Source: an uncultured Rothia sp. (GTDB taxonomy: Bacteria > Actinomycetota > Actinomycetes > Actinomycetales > Micrococcaceae). From it: 12,866 nt of DNA. Made by a program: the position numbers and the translations under genes. The stretch spans positions 1 to 12,866 of the forward strand of contig NZ_CALJRY010000253.1 of assembly GCF_937976295.1 (NCBI RefSeq), read 5' to 3'. Position 1 is the stretch's first letter, and each line of letters starts with the position of its first letter. Of the stretch, positions 5,966 to 12,508 are shown piece after piece. Under the pieces are notes generated by a model that was not told the origin of the DNA, ran no database searches, and saw nothing but the letters and a program-made list of their open reading frames with translations.

Positions 5966-8900
5966 CTAATCGTCCTTACCTTCACGCTTAATGTCGGCAG
6001 CAGCAACGCCAATGCCGAACAAAACAGGGGCCGAAGCGTCATCAGACACCGGAGCCACATCCGCAACAGAAGCGGAAGCAACCACGGAACCCTCAGCACG
6101 CTCGGAAGCGTCCACGGTCACGACCTGAGCACCGGCACCGGCGCTCGAAGCCGCACGGCGAGTGCGACGCTTACGCGGGGTCGAACCGGGCACCTGAGCC
6201 GCAGGCGTCTGATCCTCAACCGGAGCCTCAACCGCTGCGGGAGCTGCGCCCACCACACCGGTCACAGCCGGAGCACCAATCACGCCGGTCACAACCGGGC
6301 GAGACTCAGACTTCTCAATCTTACCAGCATTTGCGGATGCCTGCTCAGCCGCCTTCTCGGCGCGCTTCTCATCAGCGGCGCGACGAGCACGGCGGCGGGA
6401 CGCACGCGGAGTCTCACGAACATCCTCAATGCGCAGGTCCTCACGCTCAATGCGCTTGGGCTCCTGAGCCTTCTGCTCGGAGTTTGCCTCAGCGCCCTTG
6501 TGCTCAGTGCTCTGCTGCTCAGCGTTCTGGCGCTTCGCCGAACGATCCTCACGGCCCGAACGGAACGACTCACCCTCGGTACGGGCAAGACGGCCAGCCT
6601 TCTGAGAAGCACGAGCCTTCGCCTCACCGGCGCGAATCGCCTCAAAACGATCCGAAGAGCGGCTAAAGCGCGGGTCAAGCTCCGGGTCAACGTGGTGCTC
6701 GTCCTCCAGCGAACCCGCACCGGAATCCTCCACAGCGGCAATATCCGCATCGGTCAGCTCGCGGCGCTGGCGGTTACGAGAAGACTTCTTCTCGCCACGC
6801 TTGGACGAACGACGCTCCTCCGCCCGCTCCTGATCCGAACGTCCCTCAGCAGAGTCCTTCGAGGAATCCTCAGCGGGCTCCTCCACGCGGTCGAACGCGC
6901 TCGCCAGCTGCTCCAGGGAGAAACCGCCCTGCTCACCGACCCAGTTGCCCTCGGTGACCTCAGCAACCTTGTCCTCACGCTGAGCAACCTCCGCGTGAGC
7001 CTGCTCGCTGGCAGCCTCGGCAATACCCTGAATCTCCTGCTCAAGCGAAAGCTCAGCGGTCTCCGCGCGGCGCGAACGCTTGCGACGCTTACGCTTCTTA
7101 CGGGTCGAAGCGGTCTCCTCCGAAGTCTCCCCGCTATGAGCGGATGCGGCAGCCACCGCAGCCATAGCGTTACGGCGCTCAGCCTTCTTCGACTCCAGAG
7201 CATCCTGCTTCTGCTGGTCACGAGAATCCTCGCGGGCAGCGGCACGGCTACGCTTACGGTCATTACGCTCATGGCGGTGGATGTAATCCGACGCGCCACC
7301 GCTACGACCGCTCAGCGGCTGATCGTGAACCACCAGGCCACGACCTGCACACTGCTCACAGGGCTCCGAGAAGACCTCAAGCAGGCCGGTACCCAGGCGC
7401 TTACGGGTCATCTGAACCAGACCCAGCGAAGTCACCTCAGCCACCTGATGCTTGGTACGGTCACGGCCCAGGCACTCAATCAGGCGACGCAGAACCAGGT
7501 CACGGTTCGACTCAAGCACCATGTCAATGAAGTCAATGACGATAATGCCGCCAATATCGCGCAGACGCAGCTGACGGACAATCTCCTCAGCGGCTTCCAG
7601 GTTGTTCTTGGTGACGGTCTCTTCCAGGTTGCCGCCGCTACCGGTGAACTTACCGGTGTTCACGTCCACCACGGTCATGGCTTCGGTACGGTCAATCACC
7701 AGCGAACCACCCGACGGCAGGTACACCTTACGGTCCAGTGCCTTCGCCAGCTGCTCGTTGATGCGGTAGTGGTCGAAGAGGTCGTCATCGCCGTCCCACT
7801 GCTGCAGGCGGGAGACCAGGTCCGGCGCCACGTACGTCACGTACGCCTCAATGGAATCCCACGCGTTCTCTCCCTGAACAATCATCGCGGTGAAGTCCTC
7901 GTTGAAGACGTCACGCACGGTCTTAATCATCAGGTCGGGCTCCTGGTAGAGCATCTCCGGAGCCAGCACCTTGCGGGAGTTAGCCTTCTCCTGAATCTCT
8001 TCCCACTGCGCACGCAGACGGTTAATGTCGTGGGTCAGCTCCTCCTCAGAAGCACCCTCCGCCGCGGTACGAACGATTACGCCAGCACCCTCGGGCAGCT
8101 TGTCCTTCAGAATCTTCTTCAGACGCGCACGCTCGGTGTCGGGCAGCTTGCGGGAAATACCGGTCATCGAACCACCCGGCACGTACACCAGGAAGCGACC
8201 GGGCAGGGAAACCTGGCTGGTCAGGCGGGCACCCTTGTGACCAATCGGGTCCTTGGTGACCTGCACCAGAACCGAATCGCCGGGCTTCAGGGCGTTCTCA
8301 ATCTTGCGGGGCGCACCGTCCAGACCGGTGACATCCCAGTTGACCTCGCCCGCGTACAGCACAGCGTTGCGGCCGCGTCCAATGTCAACGAACGCAGCTT
8401 CCATGGACGGCAGAACGTTCTGAACCTTACCCAGGTACACGTTGCCAATCAGGGAATCCTGCTGAGTCTTGGACACGAAGTGCTCAGCCAGCACGCCGTC
8501 CTCGAGCACACCAATCTGGATGCGGCCGTCCTTCTGACGAACCAGCATCTGACGGTCCACGGACTCGCGGCGAGCCAAGAACTCAGCCTCAGTCACGATG
8601 TGGCGGCGGCGACCCAGGGAGCGGGACTCGCGGCGGCGCACACGCTTCGCCTCCAGGCGGGTAGAACCGCGCACACCGGTCACAGTGTTGGATGCGTGAG
8701 AGTCAGCCAGGCGCGGTGCACGCACCTTGGTGACGGTCTCAACGTCATCATCAACGCCGCCCTCAATCTCAATATCTTCGGTACCGCGGCGACGGCGACG
8801 GCGACGGTGGCTCGTCACCTCAGCCTCAGCGGCAGCCTCCTCGCGGCGGCGCTCCATGCGCTCCTTACGCTTCTGCTCCTCGGCAGCGGCGCGGCGTGCC

Positions 8901-9733
8901 TCACGCTCCAGCTTGGCGGCAACAGCGAGCTCGCTCAGCTCCTCCGGCTCGGGAGCCATGAACAGCGGCATCGCACCCATGGGGGTACGCGAGCGCAGCT
9001 CCTGCAGCTTTTCGCGCTGCAGGTCGCTAATGGTCTTGACCGGCTCGGGAGCTTCTGCGGGCTCCTCAGCAGACTCTTCTGCGGCGGATGCCTCGGGTGC
9101 AGCTTCTTCGGTTGCGGATTCCTCAGCAACTACGGCAGCCTCTTCAGCCTTCTGCTCAGCGGCGGCCTCTTCAGCCTTCTCAGCCTTTGCGGGGGTTACG
9201 ACCTCAACCTTGGCGGTCTCTTCCTTCACCTCAACGGCAGACTCAGCAGACTCAGCGGCGGGAGCGACAACTTCCTCGACCTTCGCAGTCTTCTCGACGG
9301 TTTCGACCTTCGCAGTCTTCTCGACAGTCTCAACCTTTGCAGTCTTTTCGACAGTCTCAACCTTGGCGGTGTTCTCCACGACAGCAGGCTCAGCCGCCTT
9401 CTTCTCAGCAGCCTCAAACAGGCTATCCAGAGTAGAAGCAACCTCGGTCTCAGACGCAACGGGAGCGGCAACCTTCGGTGCCGGCGCGTGCTTAGCCTTG
9501 GCGTTACGGAGGTTGGTCAGGCCAGCAGCAATCGCCTCATCCAGGGGAACCTCAGGAGCCTTCTCCTTCTTCGGGCGACCCGGACGGCGACGCTCAGTGC
9601 CCTGCTGGGCGTCAGAGCTCTCACGAACATTCTTACGCAGAGTTTCACGGGTCTCCGCAGAGGCGTTCTTCTCCTCCGCGAGGGCGTTCAGCGCCTCAAA
9701 AACCCCAAGTTCGACGTTCTTCTCGTCAGACAT
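5966..9733 (-). CDS. rne: Ribonuclease E/G family endoribonuclease with long N- and C-terminal extensions
   Basis: RNase E cuts single-stranded, AU-rich RNA and starts mRNA decay and rRNA/tRNA maturation. In this 1255-residue protein the catalytic core (about 380-805) lies mid-chain, as in actinobacterial enzymes. The S1 domain is at about 425-510 (GNVYLGKVQNVLPSMEAAFVDI). The metal-binding aspartates are D690 in VVDVNTGK and D737 in IDFIDM, and the Zn-link cysteines are C792 and C795 (CEQC). Residues 1-380 are Ala/Glu-rich with a 9-residue repeat (122-155) and an arginine run (310-316). Residues 806-1255 are charged, disordered-looking and Arg/Glu-rich with basic blocks, a likely platform for RNA or partner proteins. 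I chose the ATG at 9733 over an in-frame start at 9814, although its AGAAGA site is weak. It is transcribed alone, from a long leader to a strong terminator. Confidence 0.95.
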   Translation of the reverse strand: MSDEKNVELGVFEALNALAEEKNASAETRETLRKNVRESSDAQQGTERRRPGRPKKEKAPEVPLDEAIAAGLTNLRNAKAKHAPAPKVAAPVASETEVASTLDSLFEAAEKKAAEPAVVENTAKVETVEKTAKVETVEKTAKVETVEKTAKVEEVVAPAAESAESAVEVKEETAKVEVVTPAKAEKAEEAAAEQKAEEAAVVAEESATEEAAPEASAAEESAEEPAEAPEPVKTISDLQREKLQELRSRTPMGAMPLFMAPEPEELSELAVAAKLEREARRAAAEEQKRKERMERRREEAAAEAEVTSHRRRRRRRGTEDIEIEGGVDDDVETVTKVRAPRLADSHASNTVTGVRGSTRLEAKRVRRRESRSLGRRRHIVTEAEFLARRESVDRQMLVRQKDGRIQIGVLEDGVLAEHFVSKTQQDSLIGNVYLGKVQNVLPSMEAAFVDIGRGRNAVLYAGEVNWDVTGLDGAPRKIENALKPGDSVLVQVTKDPIGHKGARLTSQVSLPGRFLVYVPGGSMTGISRKLPDTERARLKKILKDKLPEGAGVIVRTAAEGASEEELTHDINRLRAQWEEIQEKANSRKVLAPEMLYQEPDLMIKTVRDVFNEDFTAMIVQGENAWDSIEAYVTYVAPDLVSRLQQWDGDDDLFDHYRINEQLAKALDRKVYLPSGGSLVIDRTEAMTVVDVNTGKFTGSGGNLEETVTKNNLEAAEEIVRQLRLRDIGGIIVIDFIDMVLESNRDLVLRRLIECLGRDRTKHQVAEVTSLGLVQMTRKRLGTGLLEVFSEPCEQCAGRGLVVHDQPLSGRSGGASDYIHRHERNDRKRSRAAAREDSRDQQKQDALESKKAERRNAMAAVAAASAHSGETSEETASTRKKRKRRKRSRRAETAELSLEQEIQGIAEAASEQAHAEVAQREDKVAEVTEGNWVGEQGGFSLEQLASAFDRVEEPAEDSSKDSAEGRSDQERAEERRSSKRGEKKSSRNRQRRELTDADIAAVEDSGAGSLEDEHHVDPELDPRFSRSSDRFEAIRAGEAKARASQKAGRLARTEGESFRSGREDRSAKRQNAEQQSTEHKGAEANSEQKAQEPKRIEREDLRIEDVRETPRASRRRARRAADEKRAEKAAEQASANAGKIEKSESRPVVTGVIGAPAVTGVVGAAPAAVEAPVEDQTPAAQVPGSTPRKRRTRRAASSAGAGAQVVTVDASERAEGSVVASASVADVAPVSDDASAPVLFGIGVAAADIKREGKDD
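9269..9370. repeat. 27-bp tandem repeat inside rne
   Basis: Three full copies of a 27-bp unit and part of a fourth encode TAKVETVEK three times and then TAKVEEV, residues 122-155 of the RNase E N-terminal extension. The DNA copies differ slightly at third positions (GTT/GTC, AAG/AAA), so the array is not brand new. A degenerate copy (ETAKVEVV) appears at residues 172-179. Confidence 0.85.
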
Positions 9734-10127
9734 TAATCTTCTTTCGTTACACCCTGCTCCGCACCGCAAGGATTTTAACAGCGCGCATACAGCGCAAAGC
9801 CTAGTTGCTGCCACCGCGGCTCAAGCCTCACCCTACGGTGCGCGTCCATCGGCGCTACCGGGCACTATCTCGTTCAGTGCTTCTGCCGTAGGGGGCGAGC
9901 GGGCGGAACGCAGAGCGCGCCGCGACGGTCACAGCCACCTCGCTCTCGAGCACGGCACGCTCACACCCTTCCTGGGTGCCCTGCCGGTCTTCGGGTTTCT
10001 TCGCCGAGGCGGGCGGCCCGCGCGGTGCGACAGTTATGCTCCGCGGCTTATAGCCGGCGCTCTTCGGGTACTCTCCCTCGATGCGTTGGTGGGGATCTTT
10101 ATGCGCGTGCGGGGCGCACAAGACACC
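9734..10127 (-). promoter_or_regulatory. Long, structured 5' leader of rne
   Basis: About 394 nt lie between the predicted start near 10127 and the rne ATG, with no convincing gene. Visible stems include GTGCG/CGCAC (10119-10107), CGGCT/AGCCG (10056-10044), GCACT/AGTGC (9880-9862, 9-nt loop) and an enclosing long-range stem CCCTACGG (9893-9886) with CCGTAGGG (9838-9831). RNase E of enterobacteria controls its own mRNA through a leader of similar length, but the known rne5 sequence motif is not recognisable here. A minus-strand frame of 106 codons (10175-9855) crosses the promoter and has no supporting site. Confidence 0.5.
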
Positions 10128-10134
10128 GTGTTCC

Positions 10135-10140
10135 ATTATA
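10135..10140 (-). promoter_or_regulatory. Perfect TATAAT -10 box, likely rne promoter
   Basis: The minus strand reads CGGGTATAATGGAACACGG. The hexamer is a perfect -10 consensus. The hexamer 17 bp upstream (GCTCAG) does not resemble TTGACA, which is common in high-GC actinobacteria. It is downstream of the hairpin that closes the preceding gene and is the best promoter candidate for rne. Confidence 0.55.
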
Positions 10141-10237
10141 CCCGGTAGAGGGCGCCTCTGAGCCACCCAAGGCACCCAATCCAGGCATCACTTCCCAGCC
10201 GGATGCGCGGGCACTGCGGCGAGCACCATAGCGGGTA

Positions 10238-10275
10238 CAGCAAAGCCGGGCGTGCCACTACGCACCACCCGGCTT
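10238..10275 (-). terminator. Hairpin after the small membrane protein gene, probable terminator
   Basis: AAGCCGGG (10275-10268 on the minus strand) pairs with CCCGGCTT (10250-10243), and an inner GTGC/GCAC pair extends the stem. Only a short T run (TTTGCTG) follows on the minus strand. It starts 23 nt after the stop codon. On the plus strand the stem is followed by CAAAAAG, so it is directional at best. Confidence 0.5.
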
Positions 10276-10298
10276 CAAAAAGTTCTTGAGAGGAGGGA

Positions 10299-10538
10299 CT
10301 AGTCCAGACCCAGCTCCGCATCGCGCGCCTCACGAGCCTGTTGAGCAAGCTTCGGGTCGGTCGGCAAGTACTCCGGACCGGAACCGGTCGCAAACGGAAC
10401 ACCCAGAATGAAAACGAACGGAGAAACCACCAGCAGAATCACCCACAGCAGCGAGAAGTGACCGGCGGTCAGCAACAGCAGGGCAGTCAGAAAAATAACG
10501 GCAGCAATGCCCATTGCAGCAATTCCGGCAGTCTTCAC
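10299..10538 (-). CDS. Small membrane protein of unknown function, two predicted helices
   Basis: The 79-residue product has hydrophobic segments at about 4-26 (GIAAMGIAAVIFLTALLLL) and 29-49 (LLWVILLVVSPFVFILGV). A hydrophilic cytoplasm-like tail (SGPEYLPTDPKLAQQAREAR, then DAELGLD) follows. The start is a GTG at 10538 with GAGGAGA about 5 nt upstream; an internal ATG (residue 9) would break the first helix. Its own TATAAT box lies about 115 bp upstream and a hairpin follows the stop, so it looks like a single-gene unit. I do not recognise the family; the ribosome binding site and membrane pattern support it as a real gene. Confidence 0.75.
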   Translation of the reverse strand: MKTAGIAAMGIAAVIFLTALLLLTAGHFSLLWVILLVVSPFVFILGVPFATGSGPEYLPTDPKLAQQAREARDAELGLD

Positions 10539-10777
10539 GGCTCTCCTCGACGGGGTATCACGAATCTAGTGTCCAGCAGAACGGCAGGCAGTCGACGCCG
10601 CAGGTGAAACCCGCGGACGGCTCCGACTGATGCCGCTCAAGAATATACCTGACCATTATACGCACCCGCGCCGCCTCCCCGCTGACTTCACGGCTCGGGT
10701 CACCGGCGCCTCCCCCGCTACCCGGCACCCCAGCCTGACTCAACCAGTCGGCGCAACCTCCCCCGCCCGCAGACACA
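10539..10777. other. Intergenic region upstream of the small membrane protein gene
   Basis: Between the VKOR-gene hairpin and the GTG at 10538 I see the TATAAT box at 10655-10660 and GC-rich sequence, with no credible gene on either strand. The mRNA leader would be about 110 nt. Confidence 0.5.
10655..10660 (-). promoter_or_regulatory. Perfect TATAAT -10 box for the small membrane protein gene
   Basis: The minus strand reads GTGCGTATAATGGTCAGG. As with the rne box there is no recognisable -35 hexamer (AGCGGG at 17 bp), and TATAAT is again followed by GG. It lies between the VKOR-gene hairpin and the gene start. Confidence 0.5.
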
Positions 10778-10812
10778 GCAACGCCCCGGCACCAACAGTA
10801 CCGGGGCGTTGC
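10778..10812 (-). terminator. Perfect 12-bp hairpin after the VKOR gene
   Basis: Arms at 10778-10789 (GCAACGCCCCGG) and 10801-10812 (CCGGGGCGTTGC) flank an 11-nt loop, starting 44 nt after the VKOR stop. No T tract follows on either strand (TGTGTCTGCG on the minus strand). Its position and strength suggest a stem-only terminator or a 3'-end stabiliser. Confidence 0.6.
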
Positions 10813-10856
10813 ATGTTCGGGGCATCAGCCCTCAAACCAAGCTCAGAGATGAACGC

Positions 10857-11519
10857 TTAGCGCATCATATTCACAATGACCTCGAAGAAGCGGATCACAA
10901 TAATGCCGAAAATCAGGATCAACCACAGGCTAATCGCAAACCAGGACCAGCCGCGAGCGCTCTCACGCATCGACTGCGACGCCGGAATGACCCCCGCCGA
11001 AATATTGCGGACCGTAGTCTTCACAAAAAGCGTGATGGTCATAATCCACACAATCATGCAGAACAGGCACAGGGCGTTGATCTGGAACGTCGTCTGGTAC
11101 CACAGCCACATGATGAACGCGGTCGCCGCCGCCAAACCAATATTCATGCACACCCAGAACCACTTCTTGAACTGTGCACCCGCCATCATCGCGGCGCCGA
11201 TAGTCACCACAATCGAGAAGCCCACCAGGCCGATGAACGGGTTCGGGAAGCCGAAAGCCTCCGCCTGCGGGGTGCGCATCACCGTGCCGCAGCTGAGCAG
11301 GGCGTTGATATCGCAGACCGTGGAGTGGCCGGCATCAATGTAAATCTGCAGGCGCTCATACACCAGAATCGCTGAAGAGATGAGTGCAATCAGGCCGGCG
11401 CTAACTAGCCAGAATCCGAGCTGTCGGTCTGAGTAGCTGCCCGGGGTTCCCGTGTGCCCGTGGTGCGCTTCTTTTTCAGCGTGGGTGGGCTCGGTAGTAC
11501 TCGATGCGGCGGTACTCAT
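10857..11519 (-). CDS. Vitamin K epoxide reductase (VKOR) family membrane protein
   Basis: Bacterial VKOR homologues reoxidise a DsbA-like protein and pass electrons to quinone, so they drive disulphide formation outside the membrane in actinobacteria, which lack DsbB. The 220-residue protein has a short His/Glu-rich N-terminus and about five hydrophobic segments (roughly 34-54, 94-113, 120-141, 148-167, 192-215). The loop cysteines are C69 and C77 (VCDINALLSCGTVM), the conserved GFPNPFIGLVGF segment is at 90-101, and the active CxxC is C151-LF-C154. The fused thioredoxin domain of some homologues is absent, so it needs a separate partner, which is not in this window. The ATG at 11519 has AAAGGAG about 5 nt upstream. 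The neighbours are unrelated and it looks singly transcribed. Confidence 0.93.
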   Translation of the reverse strand: MSTAASSTTEPTHAEKEAHHGHTGTPGSYSDRQLGFWLVSAGLIALISSAILVYERLQIYIDAGHSTVCDINALLSCGTVMRTPQAEAFGFPNPFIGLVGFSIVVTIGAAMMAGAQFKKWFWVCMNIGLAAATAFIMWLWYQTTFQINALCLFCMIVWIMTITLFVKTTVRNISAGVIPASQSMRESARGWSWFAISLWLILIFGIIVIRFFEVIVNMMR

Positions 11520-11677
11520 ACGACTCCTTTAGATAGTGTTTTACGGTGGTACTTACCGGCGCGGCATAGCCAGCACCCCGGAAGCGGTACCCCATTTATC
11601 CTAGCCTCTACACCACCAAATGGCACGCCATCAGCCTATATGTTCTGTTTTATGACGCGCTATTTTACGCAGATGGG
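11520..11677. other. Upstream region of the VKOR gene
   Basis: This should hold the VKOR-gene promoter. A minus-strand TAGGAT (11603-11598) fits TANNNT and would give a leader of about 70 nt, but no -35 box is visible. No gene is credible here. The phased 11-bp repeat array begins directly beyond it. Confidence 0.4.
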
Positions 11678-11743
11678 CGCGTTTTCGGGGCGTTTTCGGG
11701 GCGTTTTCGTAGCGCTTTCGGCGCGTTTTCGTAGCGCTTTCGG
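11678..11743. repeat. Six tandem 11-bp repeats with phased T tracts
   Basis: Six consecutive 11-bp units follow the pattern NGCG(T/C)TTTCG(G/T). They start at 11678, 11689, 11700, 11711, 11722 and 11733; a degraded seventh may follow (11744-11754). Units 1, 2, 3 and 5 carry TTTT; units 4 and 6 carry CTTT. The period is close to one helical turn, so the tracts face the same side of the DNA. The array lies between the tenA terminator tail and the VKOR upstream region. Confidence 0.9.
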
Positions 11744-11754
11744 GGCCTCTTCAG

Positions 11755-11815
11755 CACGCAAAAACCCCCGGAAGGAGCCCGCAATTCAGCGGCGGACGGA
11801 ACCTTCCGAGGGTTT
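11755..11815 (-). terminator. Intrinsic terminator after the TenA gene
   Basis: On the minus strand AAACCCTCGGAAGG (11815-11802) pairs with CCTTCCGGGGGTTT (11775-11762), 14 bp with one T-G wobble, then T residues and GCGTGC. It starts 15 nt after the stop codon. Confidence 0.88.
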
Positions 11816-11830
11816 CATCAAGGGTACTAC

Positions 11831-12508
11831 TTAGGGCAGCGGGTGGGTGTACGACTCGTCAAAGAACAGCTGCTCCAGCTCCACCGCGCGGCTAAAGAAC
11901 TCGCGGGCACGCTGCGCATCCGACGGGCCCACACGGTCCAGTTCGCGGCGCAAGAAATCAACCAGTTCACGGAACTCCGGGTAGTCGTGCAGGGTGATCC
12001 ACTCGTGGTGCACAAAAGAATCGGGGCGCTTGGCGGGAGCCTTGGACGCCCAATCCAGGTACAGGCCCTCGCACACCACCAGCACCGACAGGATTGCCAC
12101 ATAGCTGCCGCTTGCCGCCGCATCCAGGAAGAGACGCTTGAAGCCGGCGGTCGCCTCCGTATCGGGCATGGATTCACGCTGATGCTCGGTCACGCCCAGA
12201 GTCTCAAAGCTGCGCAGGAAGTAGGTGTTCTCGTCACCGGCGATTTCGCCCGCGAACTTGGAGAGGCGCAGGCGGCCCGCGAGAGTATCGGCGTTAGTAA
12301 TCGCGCCGCCAATCAGGGCGAGGAAGGTATCGAGGAAGCGGTAATCCTGCACCAGGTACCCTGCCATGACCTGCGGGGCAATCGAGCCGTCAAAAAGCTC
12401 AGCAACAAAACGGTGATTCGTGGCGGAAAGCCAGGTGGCGAGGTTCTCCTGGCGTAGGGACTCGGTGAACGAATCGGTGCCGATCAAATCGGTGAAGGGT
12501 GCGGGCAT
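11831..12508 (-). CDS. TenA/THI-4 family protein, probably the glutamate (TenA_E) type
   Basis: TenA proteins are all-helical enzymes that salvage thiamine breakdown products by hydrolysing aminopyrimidines. The product has 225 residues, the normal length. The conserved segment MAGYLVQDYRFLDTF (48-62) carries the substrate-binding aspartate D55. In the region of the catalytic cysteine of classical TenA, the sequence reads VLVVCEGLYLDW (142-153). By pattern, E147 matches the glutamate of the TenA_E subclass (consensus-like AIExVY), with C146 next to it. I therefore favour TenA_E, though the alignment is by eye. E211 or E218 near the end may be the second acidic catalytic residue. The ATG at 12508 has AAAGG 8 nt upstream. 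No thiamine gene or recognisable TPP riboswitch is nearby. Confidence 0.9.
   Translation of the reverse strand: MPAPFTDLIGTDSFTESLRQENLATWLSATNHRFVAELFDGSIAPQVMAGYLVQDYRFLDTFLALIGGAITNADTLAGRLRLSKFAGEIAGDENTYFLRSFETLGVTEHQRESMPDTEATAGFKRLFLDAAASGSYVAILSVLVVCEGLYLDWASKAPAKRPDSFVHHEWITLHDYPEFRELVDFLRRELDRVGPSDAQRAREFFSRAVELEQLFFDESYTHPLP

Noticed and set aside
6500..9736. A plus-strand frame of 1078 codons, and a second of 473 codons (8727-10148), opposite rne
   Set aside because: The minus strand encodes a clear RNase E with catalytic motifs. Biased GC-rich codons leave the opposite frames free of stops, and the translated products are Leu/Ser/Arg-rich without motifs or ribosome binding sites.
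9734..10127. RNase P RNA, tmRNA, or a cobalamin or ydaO riboswitch in the rne upstream region
   Set aside because: I could not find their diagnostic conserved segments; only generic stem-loops are visible.
9855..10175. A minus-strand 106-codon frame upstream of rne
   Set aside because: It spans the TATAAT promoter candidate, lacks a ribosome binding site and has no family pattern; structured leader RNA explains the region better.
11454..11834. A plus-strand 126-codon frame across the 11-bp repeats
   Set aside because: Its open reading comes from the repeat and from the antisense of the VKOR N-terminus; the 11-bp period shifts frame each unit, unlike a protein repeat.
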